A program made the position numbers and the translations under genes. Below are positions 1 through 6,225 of a stretch of DNA of 9,040 bases, in pieces. A model generated the notes under the pieces. The model was not told the DNA's origin. It did no database searches and saw only the letters and a list, made by a program, of their open reading frames with translations. The DNA is taken from contig JAGASC010000311.1 in NCBI GenBank assembly GCA_017621905.1, positions 1 to 9,040 on the forward strand, in the 5' to 3' direction. Source of the stretch: Roseburia sp. Lineage in GTDB: Bacteria; Bacillota; Clostridia; Lachnospirales; Lachnospiraceae. Each line of letters starts with the position of its first letter. Within the stretch, counting starts at the first letter, position 1.

Positions 1-141
1 ATGAGTAATCTTTTGAAAGTGCCGGTAAGTAAAACGTATCTGTCCCTATCCACCTTTTGATAGTAGCCGGTCATACTGTAAATCTGCCGGAGAGACGCCT
101 CACTCTACGAAAGAGGCCGACAGAACTCTAACTGCCGTAGA
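1..141. repeat. Terminal redundancy, left copy (circular junction)
   Basis: This stretch is identical, base for base, to the last 141 bases of the window. Exact overlap of both ends means the contig closes on itself, giving an 8899-bp circle. A fixed 141-base overlap also fits the k-mer overlap left by a de Bruijn graph assembler. The repeat is therefore most likely an assembly artefact of circularity and not a biological duplication. It lies inside the candidate structured RNA. Confidence 0.93.
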
Positions 142-155
142 TGCTAATAAATAGG

Positions 156-227
156 GCTGCACACATAAGCAAGAAAAAAGTGTAGGGAGAAATCCCAAAA
201 CGTCACACATAAGACGATAAAAAGTGT
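156..227 (+). other. Twin H-type pseudoknots flanking a GNRA hairpin
   Basis: Two successive units share the string ACACATAAG and an A-rich run before GTGT. In unit 1, GCT (156-158) can pair with AGC (168-170) and ACAC (161-164) with GTGT (180-183). In unit 2, CGTC (201-204) can pair with GACG (213-216) and ACAC (205-208) with GTGT (224-227). Stem 1 differs in sequence between the units but stays paired, as expected for selected structure. Between them GGGA-GAAA-TCCC (185-196) is a perfect stem closed by a GNRA tetraloop. The pairing is read directly from the sequence; folding in the cell is inferred. Confidence 0.6.
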
Positions 228-300
228 ATTTGCCGAATGTCGAGTCTCCCAGGGAGCTGGCAGGAGGCGGCTTAGCTTGAACGAATAATGGATATAAAAA

Positions 301-349
301 CCATACTGTAAATAAAGTATATAAATTATATACTTTATTTACAGTATGG
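301..349. repeat. Perfect 49-nt palindrome (24-bp arms)
   Basis: Arms 301-324 and 326-349 are perfect reverse complements around a single central A at 325. The outer part reads CCATACTGTAAAT and the inner part holds GTATATAA. It sits 23 nt before the recombinase start. Candidate roles are a binding or crossover site for that recombinase, an operator for its gene, or the terminator of the upstream RNA. Twelve bases of the arm recur at 72-83. Confidence 0.8.
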
Positions 350-372
350 AATTGAAAAAGGAAGGAGCATTG

Positions 373-1395
373 ATGGGGCGCAAGAACAAATCATACTCAA
401 AGGATCTGCACCAGCAGGCGTATGACCGGTTAACTGGTATGCAAGCCTTTGGTGAGAGCAAGAGAGAAGCGGTGGCGAATGGCACAGACAGAGATAAGAT
501 CTTTTCTGTAAATACCTACAAGACCTACTGGAAGCATACGAAATACTTCATTTCTTACATCAAGGAGCATCACCCGGAATGTACTACGCTGAAAAGCGCA
601 AAGAAGTACGTTAATGAATGGCTGCAGCATCGGGTTGACCAAGGGCTTTCTGCCTGGACAATTCAGGCAGAGGCAAAGGCCATGGGGAAGCTCTACGGGA
701 TCACGCCAGAGGATAAAGATTATTTTACCCCTCCGAAAAGAAACCGCCAGGATATCAAGAGGAGCCGCGGCGTCCGGGTGCGTGACAAACACTTCTCTAA
801 AACCAATAATGATGAGTTGATTCGGTTTTGCCGGGGGACAGGGCTCCGCAGAGCCGAGCTGGAGAGCCTGAAGGGGAGCGATTTGGTAACACGGGAGCAG
901 ATCGAGGCGGAGATCTCCCGGATCGAGAGCCTTCCGGCCAGTGAACGGACGCCGGGTGTTGAACGGCATCTGGAGGTGCTGCAGGATACCAGGATGTTTG
1001 ACTGCGAGTTTTTCACCCATGTACGCAGCGGCAAAGGTGGCCGGGAGCGTATGAGTCCGATCATTGGGAAAGATGTAGGTATGATTGTAGAGAGAATACA
1101 GAACACGCCGGCAGATGAGAAGGTCTGGCAGTTCGTCCATAAGAGCGCCGACATCCACTCCTACCGGGGCGAGTACGCAACCGCCATATACCGGGCCAAC
1201 GCCCGGCCCATCGAGGAGATCCCCTTTGACCGGGTGAACAGGGGGACGGGGAAGCGTTTCCAGAGCCAGGTCTATGTCTGCAGAAAGGACGAGGCAGGGA
1301 GAAAGTTGGATAAGGCTGCCATGCTGATCTGCAGCAAGGCGCTGGGTCACAATAGAATCAGCGTTGTGGCCGATAATTACATCAGGAACCTATAA
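373..1395 (+). CDS. Tyrosine recombinase/integrase
   Basis: A 340-residue site-specific recombinase that would cut and rejoin DNA through a 3'-phosphotyrosine intermediate. The full catalytic set is visible: R159 in GTGLRR, K221 in SGKGGR, H262 and R265 in HSYR, H326 in LGH and the nucleophile Y336 four residues from the C terminus. The N-terminal part (about 45-110) is the helical SAM-like, core-binding region. Two insertions stand out, about 40 residues between R159 and K221 and about 40 between R265 and H326, making it longer there than XerC/D. I start at ATG 373 because GGAG (363-366) lies 6 nt upstream; the in-frame ATG at 346 falls inside the palindrome and lacks a ribosome site. With no transfer genes around, dimer resolution or integration of the plasmid is the likely job. 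Its site is not proven. Confidence 0.9.
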   Translation: MGRKNKSYSKDLHQQAYDRLTGMQAFGESKREAVANGTDRDKIFSVNTYKTYWKHTKYFISYIKEHHPECTTLKSAKKYVNEWLQHRVDQGLSAWTIQAEAKAMGKLYGITPEDKDYFTPPKRNRQDIKRSRGVRVRDKHFSKTNNDELIRFCRGTGLRRAELESLKGSDLVTREQIEAEISRIESLPASERTPGVERHLEVLQDTRMFDCEFFTHVRSGKGGRERMSPIIGKDVGMIVERIQNTPADEKVWQFVHKSADIHSYRGEYATAIYRANARPIEEIPFDRVNRGTGKRFQSQVYVCRKDEAGRKLDKAAMLICSKALGHNRISVVADNYIRNL

Positions 1396-1409
1396 GGAGG
1401 TGTGCGGCC

Positions 1410-2180
1410 ATGAGCGAATTTGTAAAAAAGACGATGATGGGGTACAAAGAAGTTCCTGGCGGCTATATCGACCAGGAATGGTCCCATGTGATTTTGACAA
1501 AGAAAGAATACGATCAGCAGCTCCGGGAGGTCTCTGCAGCAAAGCAGGAGGCATTGAATAGTAAATACAATGCTGACAGAGAAATCCAAGAAGCGAGAAA
1601 TGCGGCGAAGAGCCAGATTGCCGCAGCAGAAGCTGCGGCAGCAAAGACAATATCTGGACTGGAGGCCGCCCTGGCTGCAGAACAGGAAGAAAGTGCGCTG
1701 CAGCGTGGATTAAATAAAAATCTGCTGCGGATGGCAAAGGAACGTGCCAATGTAGATCGCAAGCTAAAGCCGAAGAAAGAGCATACTGGGTATGTGGTGG
1801 TTTCATCGACGGAACAGGAGCACCGCTACAAGGATGGAAATGGGCGTTTGCGCTCTGTGATGTTGTGGGAAACAGTGCTGGAGACACCGTATACGGTTGA
1901 TTTTGAGGTAGCGGAGGTTAGGAATCTGATACAGGAGCTATTCCAGAAAGATGAGGCCGGACACTGGCTGATCCGGAGAATAGGTATCACTGGAAACTAT
2001 CCAGAAGGTTATGCCGATATGATCTACGACAAGGACTGGAGAGAAGAGTATCACAAGTATAATGTGATGCTGGATCGGCGTCTTAAGGCAAATTACAGGA
2101 CGTGCTATTGGGAGATTATATTCCACCACACAAAGCCGCTGGCCGCTGTTCCTGCGGATATGAGAGCAAGACAGATATAA
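1410..2180 (+). CDS. Coiled-coil protein of unknown function
   Basis: A 256-residue soluble protein I do not recognise. It begins 14 nt after the recombinase stop behind a strong AAGGAGG site, so the two are almost certainly cotranscribed. Residues 1-30 form a short head with an aromatic GGYI motif. Residues about 32-115 are a long Ala/Glu/Lys-rich coiled coil. The C-terminal half (about 125-256) is mixed, rich in aromatic and charged residues, and carries HWLIRRIG and YWEIIFHH. No signal peptide, membrane segment or known catalytic motif is seen. Position suggests an accessory or architectural partner of the recombinase, or a plasmid structural protein. That is inference only. Confidence 0.8.
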   Translation: MSEFVKKTMMGYKEVPGGYIDQEWSHVILTKKEYDQQLREVSAAKQEALNSKYNADREIQEARNAAKSQIAAAEAAAAKTISGLEAALAAEQEESALQRGLNKNLLRMAKERANVDRKLKPKKEHTGYVVVSSTEQEHRYKDGNGRLRSVMLWETVLETPYTVDFEVAEVRNLIQELFQKDEAGHWLIRRIGITGNYPEGYADMIYDKDWREEYHKYNVMLDRRLKANYRTCYWEIIFHHTKPLAAVPADMRARQI

Positions 2181-2302
2181 GGGATGGTATTGGCCTGTGG
2201 AGCGCCTGTGACGGGGGTCGAAGAGAGGGACCGTTCTCTTTTCCTTCCATCGGTTTGGTGGGCTTACAGGGCTGAAAAAGCGGTTTATACCCCTGTGAAA
2301 TA

Positions 2303-2341
2303 AGCCTGTCCGGGGGCTTGAATTTTCTTCCTGGACAGGCT
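2303..2341. repeat. Inverted repeat, 9-bp arms
   Basis: AGCCTGTCC (2303-2311) and GGACAGGCT (2333-2341) are perfect reverse complements with a 21-nt loop. No T tract follows on either strand, so a simple terminator is unlikely. It may belong to the replication origin or to the end of the preceding transcript. Confidence 0.6.
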
Positions 2342-2462
2342 ATACTTATATCAAAAAATGCTGATTTACTTCATTGATAATATATGCCCCCCTTTATAGG
2401 GAAAGAGACTAAGAGTTTTTTCTTTCGGGAGAAAGTCGGAGGGGAAAAAAGGGGTGTACGGA

Positions 2463-2514
2463 GGCTGTGGGAACGGTGTGTAAACCCGTAGGGTTTTCCA
2501 CGGTTTCCATAGCC
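2463..2514. repeat. Nested stem-loop in rep leader
   Basis: The outer arms, about 2463-2478 and 2499-2514, pair with several G-U wobbles (GGCTGTGGGAAC against GTTTCCATAGCC). The inner hairpin AAACCC-GTA-GGGTTT (2482-2496) is perfect. Pairings that need G-U fold better as RNA from the + strand, which favours a leader transcript over a DNA-only site. Confidence 0.5.
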
Positions 2515-2521
2515 GGAGTGA

Positions 2522-2593
2522 GGGGGAAAAGGGGGAGGTGACTTTCTCTTTAAGCCGCCTTTGGCGGCGCTCTTTGACTCCCTCTTTTCCCCC
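2522..2593. repeat. Long imperfect stem-loop before rep
   Basis: Arms 2522-2537 and 2578-2593 pair over 16 bp with one G-T. The apex is the perfect hairpin GCCGCC-TTT-GGCGGC (2554-2568). GACTTTCTC (2540-2548) inside it can instead pair with GAGAAAGTC at 2429-2437, so two exclusive folds are possible. Such switching fits attenuation or antisense copy control of rep, or cruciform extrusion at an origin. Confidence 0.5.
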
Positions 2594-2667
2594 TTCCCGC
2601 CCGCAGGCGGTATCTCGCCGCAGCGATTTTTCTTTTTGCTTCTTTTTCTTTTACTGGAGGTGTGTTT

Positions 2668-4104
2668 ATGAATAGGGCAGAGTATGGTGTAGAGCTGGAT
2701 CGTAAGCAGCGTCTGTATCAGGAGAAAAATGAGCATCTTCGGAAATTTTTGGAGCCGGTGAATGCGTATGAGTTCTATCGGGAGATCTTCCCGGAGGGTG
2801 CTTTTGAGCGCCGGGGCCATTATGAGGACGCCAAAGCGAATGGAATTGCTGTGACGATCCCACAGTCGGGCAAGGCTAACGGGATCGCTCTGGAGATCGA
2901 GGGTGACGGTCGGGCGAAGAGATATACTATTACGGATGATCTGGACACGCTGCAGGAGCTGCAGGAGACAGATTTTACTATTATCTCTCCTATTTCTTAC
3001 TATGGAAAGCGACGCTGCGGAAAGAATGCCCGGTATCTGTATGCTCTGGTGTTCGATCTGGATGGTGTCGGAATGCCCCAGCTCCGAGATACTTTGCATC
3101 AGATGAACAAGGATATTCTGCCCAAAGCAACCTTTGTTGTAAACAGCGGAACTGGGCTGCATCTGTATTATGTCCTGGAAGAGCCTGTACCTATGTATCC
3201 ACAGAATCAGAAATATCTAAAGGAGATGAAGTATGCGCTTACCCGGCAGATCTGGAACAGGTTTACTTCTACCATTAAAGAGCCGCAGATGCAGGGTATC
3301 ATGCAGGGGTTTCGTGTGATCGGCTCCGGCTCCAAGCTGGGGAGGGAGTTCCCTGTGGTGGCCTTCCGCTATGGTGGCCGGGTACAGCTGGAGGATATGA
3401 TACGCTTTATCCCTGATACAAGCGGGGAGCGACAGAAAGTACAAGGCATTATGATGAAGAGCCGGTTACCTCTGGAGGAGGCGAAGGCGAAATACCCGGA
3501 ATGGTATGACAAGCGAATTGTACGCCATGAGCGCCGTGGCCGGTGGACGGTGAAAAGAGATCTCTACGATTGGTGGCTGCGGCGCATCGGAAGCGAGATC
3601 CGTGTGGGTCATCGGTTTTATGGGATTATGACGCTGGCGATCTATGCGAAGAAGTGTGGGATCGATGAAGACGAGCTGCGGCGCGACGCCTTCTCCCTGC
3701 TTCGGCCTTATGACGAGATGAGCGAGGAGGAAATCAATCGTTTTACCCAGGATGATATTGTGTGTGCTCTGGAGATGTTCAATGAGGACTATGTTACATT
3801 TCCCAGGGATGATATTGCTAAGCTATCCGGACTGGCAATGCCGGTCAATAAGAGAAACTGGCGGAAGCAGTCAGAGCATATAAAGTTAATGAATTTTGTG
3901 CGTGATGAAATAAATGGTAATAAGGACTGGAGAAATAAAAACGGACAGCCGAGCAAGCGAGGACAGATTTTTGAGTATATGTGCGCCCATCCAGAGGTAA
4001 AGAAGAAAACAGAAATTGCCAGGGCGCTGCAGATTGACCGTGGAACGGTCGCAAAATATTATGATGAAATTTTGGCAGAGCTTGCAGTTGATATTTTAGC
4101 GTAA
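2668..4104 (+). CDS. Plasmid replication protein, PrimPol/AEP primase-like with C-terminal HTH
   Basis: A 478-residue protein that I read as the replication initiator/primase. Motifs appear in the order expected for archaeo-eukaryotic-type primases. D130 and D132 in VFDLDG would be the metal-binding DhD motif, H165 in NSGTGLHLYY the sxH motif, and R216 in FRVIGSGSK a later basic motif. A helical segment at about 305-345 (GHRFYGIMTLAIYAKKCGIDEDEL) resembles the primase C-terminal domain. Residues about 447-468 (TEIARALQIDRGTVAKYY) form a clear HTH that could bind the origin or autoregulate. I start at ATG 2668, 7 nt after GGAGG (2656-2660); the in-frame GTG at 2662 is too close to it. No helicase domain is present, so host helicase is presumably recruited. 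The promoter of the downstream toxin-antitoxin operon lies inside its last codons. Origin recognition is inferred. Confidence 0.8.
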   Translation: MNRAEYGVELDRKQRLYQEKNEHLRKFLEPVNAYEFYREIFPEGAFERRGHYEDAKANGIAVTIPQSGKANGIALEIEGDGRAKRYTITDDLDTLQELQETDFTIISPISYYGKRRCGKNARYLYALVFDLDGVGMPQLRDTLHQMNKDILPKATFVVNSGTGLHLYYVLEEPVPMYPQNQKYLKEMKYALTRQIWNRFTSTIKEPQMQGIMQGFRVIGSGSKLGREFPVVAFRYGGRVQLEDMIRFIPDTSGERQKVQGIMMKSRLPLEEAKAKYPEWYDKRIVRHERRGRWTVKRDLYDWWLRRIGSEIRVGHRFYGIMTLAIYAKKCGIDEDELRRDAFSLLRPYDEMSEEEINRFTQDDIVCALEMFNEDYVTFPRDDIAKLSGLAMPVNKRNWRKQSEHIKLMNFVRDEINGNKDWRNKNGQPSKRGQIFEYMCAHPEVKKKTEIARALQIDRGTVAKYYDEILAELAVDILA

Positions 4105-4122
4105 TTATGCTAAAATAATTAC
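4088..4122 (+). promoter_or_regulatory. Toxin-antitoxin promoter with overlapping operator palindromes
   Basis: TTGATA (4088-4093), a 17-nt spacer and TAAAAT (4111-4116) form a near-consensus promoter. Two interleaved perfect inverted repeats cover it: ATTTTAGC (4093-4100) with GCTAAAAT (4109-4116), and GTAATTAT (4101-4108) with ATAATTAC (4115-4122). This is the layout expected for autorepression by the antitoxin or its complex. The ribosome site AAGGAGG (4123-4129) follows at once, so the leader is very short. Confidence 0.75.
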
Positions 4123-4137
4123 AAGGAGGTTGATGCT

Positions 4138-4416
4138 ATGAATATGATTAGACCTGTTTCTGATCTGCGGAATAACTTTGCGGATATTTCCAGAACTGTG
4201 CATGAAACTGCAAAACCGGTTTTTCTTACAAAAAATGGGTATGGAGATATGGTTGTTTTGAGCATGGAGGCGTTTGAAAATCTGCAGTTTGAGAGTGAAG
4301 TATATTTTAAGCTGCAGGAAGCGGAACGTGAGGCGGAGATGACCGACAAGAGATATTCATCCAAAGAGGTACTAAAGGCTATGAAAGAGGCCATAGGAGG
4401 GGAGCGGGCTGTATAA
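4138..4416 (+). CDS. Antitoxin, Phd/YefM family
   Basis: A 92-residue antitoxin. Residues 4-55 fit the Phd/YefM fold: IRPVSDLRNNFADISRTVHETAKPVFLTKNGYGDMVVLSMEAFENL, including the typical vFlTknGyg-dmVvls core that makes the DNA-binding dimer. The charged, probably disordered tail (about 56-92) would wrap and neutralise the toxin. ATG 4138 is 8 nt after AAGGAGG. The gene stops inside the start of the next one, which suggests translational coupling. It should bind its own promoter, where two palindromes overlap the -35 to -10 region. In plasmids this pair kills cells that lose the replicon. Confidence 0.9.
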   Translation: MNMIRPVSDLRNNFADISRTVHETAKPVFLTKNGYGDMVVLSMEAFENLQFESEVYFKLQEAEREAEMTDKRYSSKEVLKAMKEAIGGERAV

Positions 4417-4720
4417 TTTAGAGTATTTGCCTGTTGCACGCAAGGACATGGTCGAAATTGTGCGGTATATAAGCAGAGAGTTAAATAATCCGCTGGCAGC
4501 GGATCGGCTTGCTACAGAGCTTGTCGAGGCAGGAGATAGTATACCGGTATTTCCGTATGCAAACCCTGCCTACATACCACTTCGGCCTCTGAAGCATGAG
4601 TATCGAAAGTTATTAGTACAGAATTATATGATGTTTTATTGGGTGGATGAAGAAAAAAAGGTGGTAACTGTTGCCCGTGTTATCTACGGCAAAAGAGACT
4701 TTGAGCGCCTGTTAGAGTAA
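4409..4720 (+). CDS. Toxin, RelE/ParE superfamily
   Basis: A toxin of about 103 residues. Family features run from YNLEYLPVARKDMVEIVRYIS at the N terminus to YMMFYWVDEEKKVVTVARVIYGKRDFERLL at the C terminus. RelE members cut mRNA on the ribosome and ParE members poison gyrase; I cannot separate the two here. The start is unusual. Homologues normally begin with a residue directly before YxLEYLP, and at that place the codon is CTG (4409-4411), spaced from GGAGGGG (about 4397-4402) as a start should be and overlapping the antitoxin stop by 8 nt. The alternative TTG at 4427 would drop the first beta strand and has no ribosome site. A weak CTG start coupled to the antitoxin would keep toxin dose low. 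Confidence 0.85.
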   Translation: MYNLEYLPVARKDMVEIVRYISRELNNPLAADRLATELVEAGDSIPVFPYANPAYIPLRPLKHEYRKLLVQNYMMFYWVDEEKKVVTVARVIYGKRDFERLLE

Positions 4721-4732
4721 TAGCGAATTAGT

Positions 4733-4767
4733 TTATATAAAGTAAATAACAGAAATAGCTTATATAA
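4733..4767. repeat. TTATATAA boxes and a 15-bp repeat shared with the par promoter
   Basis: TTATATAA occurs at 4733-4740 and 4760-4767. Between them AATAACAGAAATAGC (4745-4759) is an exact copy of 6231-6245 in the parA promoter. The shared words suggest the same DNA-binding protein acts at both sites, most simply the RHH partition protein. It may be a second operator or part of a centromere. Confidence 0.55.
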
Positions 4768-4772
4768 AAAGC

Positions 4773-4800
4773 AAAACCACCTCTGCATAGAGGTGGTTTT
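4773..4800. terminator. Terminator after the toxin-antitoxin operon
   Basis: A perfect 12-bp stem with a GCAT loop: AAAACCACCTCT (4773-4784) and AGAGGTGGTTTT (4789-4800). A's before and T's after allow Rho-independent termination in either direction. Confidence 0.85.
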
Positions 4801-4835
4801 GTCATTAATGAAGGAATGGAGAAAAAATGGCCGAA

Positions 4836-4887
4836 GGCAACCATAGATTGCCTAAATGTAAACCGCAAGTGGTTTACATTTAATGAG
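4836..4887. promoter_or_regulatory. Double-hairpin operator element, copy 1
   Basis: A 52-bp element that matches 7433-7484 at 49 of 52 positions. It has a small inverted repeat GGCAA/TTGCC (4836-4840, 4848-4852), then AAATGTAAACC (4854-4864) with GGTTTACATTT (4871-4881). The three differences all fall in the loop of the second palindrome. Placement before a gene, 72 nt from its ATG and on top of a possible -35 box, indicates a transcription factor site. The XRE protein at 7512-7940 is the candidate ligand because it has the other copy. Confidence 0.65.
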
Positions 4888-4901
4888 AATTTCTTTTAAA
4901 T
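4873..4901 (+). promoter_or_regulatory. Possible promoter of the secreted-protein gene
   Basis: TTTACA (4873-4878), a 17-nt spacer and TTAAAT (4896-4901) make a moderate sigma-A promoter. Its -35 box lies inside the right arm of the operator palindrome, so a bound regulator would block polymerase. Confidence 0.45.
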
Positions 4902-4958
4902 TAAAGGTGCAGGCGATACAGGTAATATGATATCAAGAAAGCAGAAAGGAGCGAAAAT

Positions 4959-6086
4959 ATGAAAAAGCGGATTTTGAGTTTGATGTTAGCCATCGTGATG
5001 TGTGCGACACTTACTGTCATAGCAAGCGCTGCTGAGTATGACTCCACCATCTCGAAATATTACGGGACTGGAAACTACTCATATACTGCGTATTCTGCAT
5101 TGTATGCTGATGGCGGCAGCCGCTATCGGGCCGCTACTTGGGTCGAGACCATGAATGGAGGGAATGTACCTACTGGAAGTATGGGAGCAAATGCGCGTCT
5201 TTATAATGCTTCAGGGCGCCTTTTGAAGGAAACCGGTATGATGTACAATACCACAAACTACTATTTTCAGGTAGCATCCATAAGCACCGGCGTTTCTTCT
5301 TCGTCTGGCGCATATAGTCAGGGAGAAGTTGATCTTTATAATGGAGATCATTTCATTTCGGATACGCTGAATGCGACAGAAATCGTCGGAGCGGCCAGAG
5401 CTCTTGCATATCAGCTGGATGATGGGAATTATCCTGTGAGTAGTAACGGAAAGACATATGGATCTGCGCTTCTTTCTGAAATTGTTGGATATGAGCCAGA
5501 ACTGATTTCGGCTATTGGCACCAATGGTCAGGCAGGTTATGTAAGATCTGATGATGTAAAAAAGCCGGATATCGAGAATCCGAAAGAGGCAATGATCTAC
5601 ATGCAGGCTCGACCGGAGGTATATACGGTGCCGCTGTACAATCTTCAGGAAGAGGTCATTGGTGAGTTTGCGATTGGAGGGGCAATGGATGTAACCGGAT
5701 ATAGTCTGGAAGAAGCCAAAGAAAAAATTGCCCTTGGAGAAGGAGAAGCATCCGTGCTGCCTGTTGAGCAGATGACGCTTATTAACGGCAATTTCCCTAA
5801 GAATGTTCATGGAGAGACTTATGGAAATGGATTAATGGCAAATGAAGTAGGAAAAAAACCGGATTTACAGGCTGCAATTGGGACGGATGGACAGGAAGGA
5901 TATGTCCGAACCAGTGATTTGAGTCACCCTAAATTTGAGACACCACAGGACGCCATTGAATGGCAGAAAAATCAGCCCAATTCCTATTACATTCCTTTAT
6001 ATGATTTTCAGGGAAATGAGATTGGTTCTTTTCTTATCGAGCGCAACAACTTAACGATCGCAGAAATGGAAGCAATGAAAGAATGA
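4959..6086 (+). CDS. Secreted protein with two C-terminal TYGS/GYVR repeats
   Basis: A 375-residue exported protein without a name I can assign. Residues 1-24 are a Sec signal peptide (KKR, hydrophobic core, cleavage after ASA). No lipobox, anchor or sortase motif follows, so release or loose wall binding is likely. Residues about 26-145 form a Ser/Tyr/Gly-rich, beta-looking domain. Two related units follow, about 155-240 and 276-362, each with NGN(Y/F)P, TYG, PELI/PDLQ-AIGT(N/D)GQ-GYVR and later (V/I)PLY. This GYVR-type unit is known to me from clostridial M56/BlaR1-like membrane peptidases and relatives; function unknown. The start ATG has AAAGGAG upstream. A bacteriocin-like or surface role is possible but unproven. 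The gene stands alone between terminators and under the operator shared with the XRE gene. Confidence 0.8.
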   Translation: MKKRILSLMLAIVMCATLTVIASAAEYDSTISKYYGTGNYSYTAYSALYADGGSRYRAATWVETMNGGNVPTGSMGANARLYNASGRLLKETGMMYNTTNYYFQVASISTGVSSSSGAYSQGEVDLYNGDHFISDTLNATEIVGAARALAYQLDDGNYPVSSNGKTYGSALLSEIVGYEPELISAIGTNGQAGYVRSDDVKKPDIENPKEAMIYMQARPEVYTVPLYNLQEEVIGEFAIGGAMDVTGYSLEEAKEKIALGEGEASVLPVEQMTLINGNFPKNVHGETYGNGLMANEVGKKPDLQAAIGTDGQEGYVRTSDLSHPKFETPQDAIEWQKNQPNSYYIPLYDFQGNEIGSFLIERNNLTIAEMEAMKE

Positions 6087-6171
6087 AAATATTGTAAAAG
6101 GACGGCTTTTTCCTGAGACACCGGTAGAAGTGCTTAGATGAGCCGAAGCAGCTGTATGTTAATTGAACTTT

Positions 6172-6225
6172 CATAATGAAAAGAACGCCGGCAGGATGTG
6201 AACTGCCGGCGTTCTTTTCATTATG
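6172..6225. terminator. Long terminator hairpin after the secreted-protein gene
   Basis: Perfect 23-bp arms (6172-6194 and 6203-6225) around an 8-nt loop. The core GCCGGCAG/CTGCCGGC is G/C-rich and flanked by GAAAAGAAC and GTTCTTTTC. It should stop transcription from both directions and insulates the par operon, whose -35 box begins at the next base. Confidence 0.85.

Larger units (their letters stand above)
1..290 (+). ncRNA. Candidate large structured RNA, 3' part
   Basis: Continuation of the RNA candidate that starts near 8613. Bases 1-141 duplicate 8900-9040. The unique part (142-290) holds two matching pseudoknots around a GAAA hairpin, then a G/C-rich stretch with the short palindrome CTCCCAGGGAG (246-256). 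No G/C hairpin with a T tract marks the 3' end. The transcript may stop at the A/T palindrome 301-349 or read into the recombinase gene, so the 3' boundary is approximate. I see no protein gene in 1-372. Confidence 0.5.
2181..2667. promoter_or_regulatory. Structured intergenic region before rep; candidate origin or control region
   Basis: 487 bases without a supportable gene. Bases 2220-2243 hold a weak hairpin followed by T's (AAGAGA with TCTCTT) that may end the upstream operon. A 9-bp hairpin follows at 2303-2341. From about 2395 to 2545 the + strand is strongly purine-rich, then switches to pyrimidine-rich from about 2570 to 2655. Large inverted repeats sit around that switch. Location directly before the replication gene, together with this asymmetry, suits an origin and/or a copy-control leader. 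No clear iterons are visible, so neither role is shown. A minus-strand reading frame through here is low-complexity and looks spurious. Confidence 0.5.

Noticed and set aside
156..227. CRISPR-like or iteron array
   Set aside because: Only two units with differing stems, no regular spacers and no cas genes; pairing explains the repeat better.
301..349. Hairpin telomere of a linear plasmid
   Set aside because: The sequence continues through the palindrome from one arm to the other and the ends overlap, and the enzyme looks like an ordinary integrase. A circular form is simpler.
346..372. ATG 346 as the recombinase start
   Set aside because: It lies within the palindrome with no ribosome site; ATG 373 has GGAG at proper distance.
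430..1350. Long open frame on the minus strand opposite the recombinase
   Set aside because: It mirrors the recombinase codons, which carry all catalytic motifs; no ribosome site and no recognisable protein.
2371..3162. 263-codon minus-strand frame over the rep start and leader
   Set aside because: Its product is low-complexity (Lys/Arg/Ser/Pro) from the inverted repeats, and the rest is antisense to rep. Judged spurious.
5211..5810. 199-codon minus-strand frame inside the secreted-protein gene
   Set aside because: Antisense to clear protein repeats and lacking start signals.
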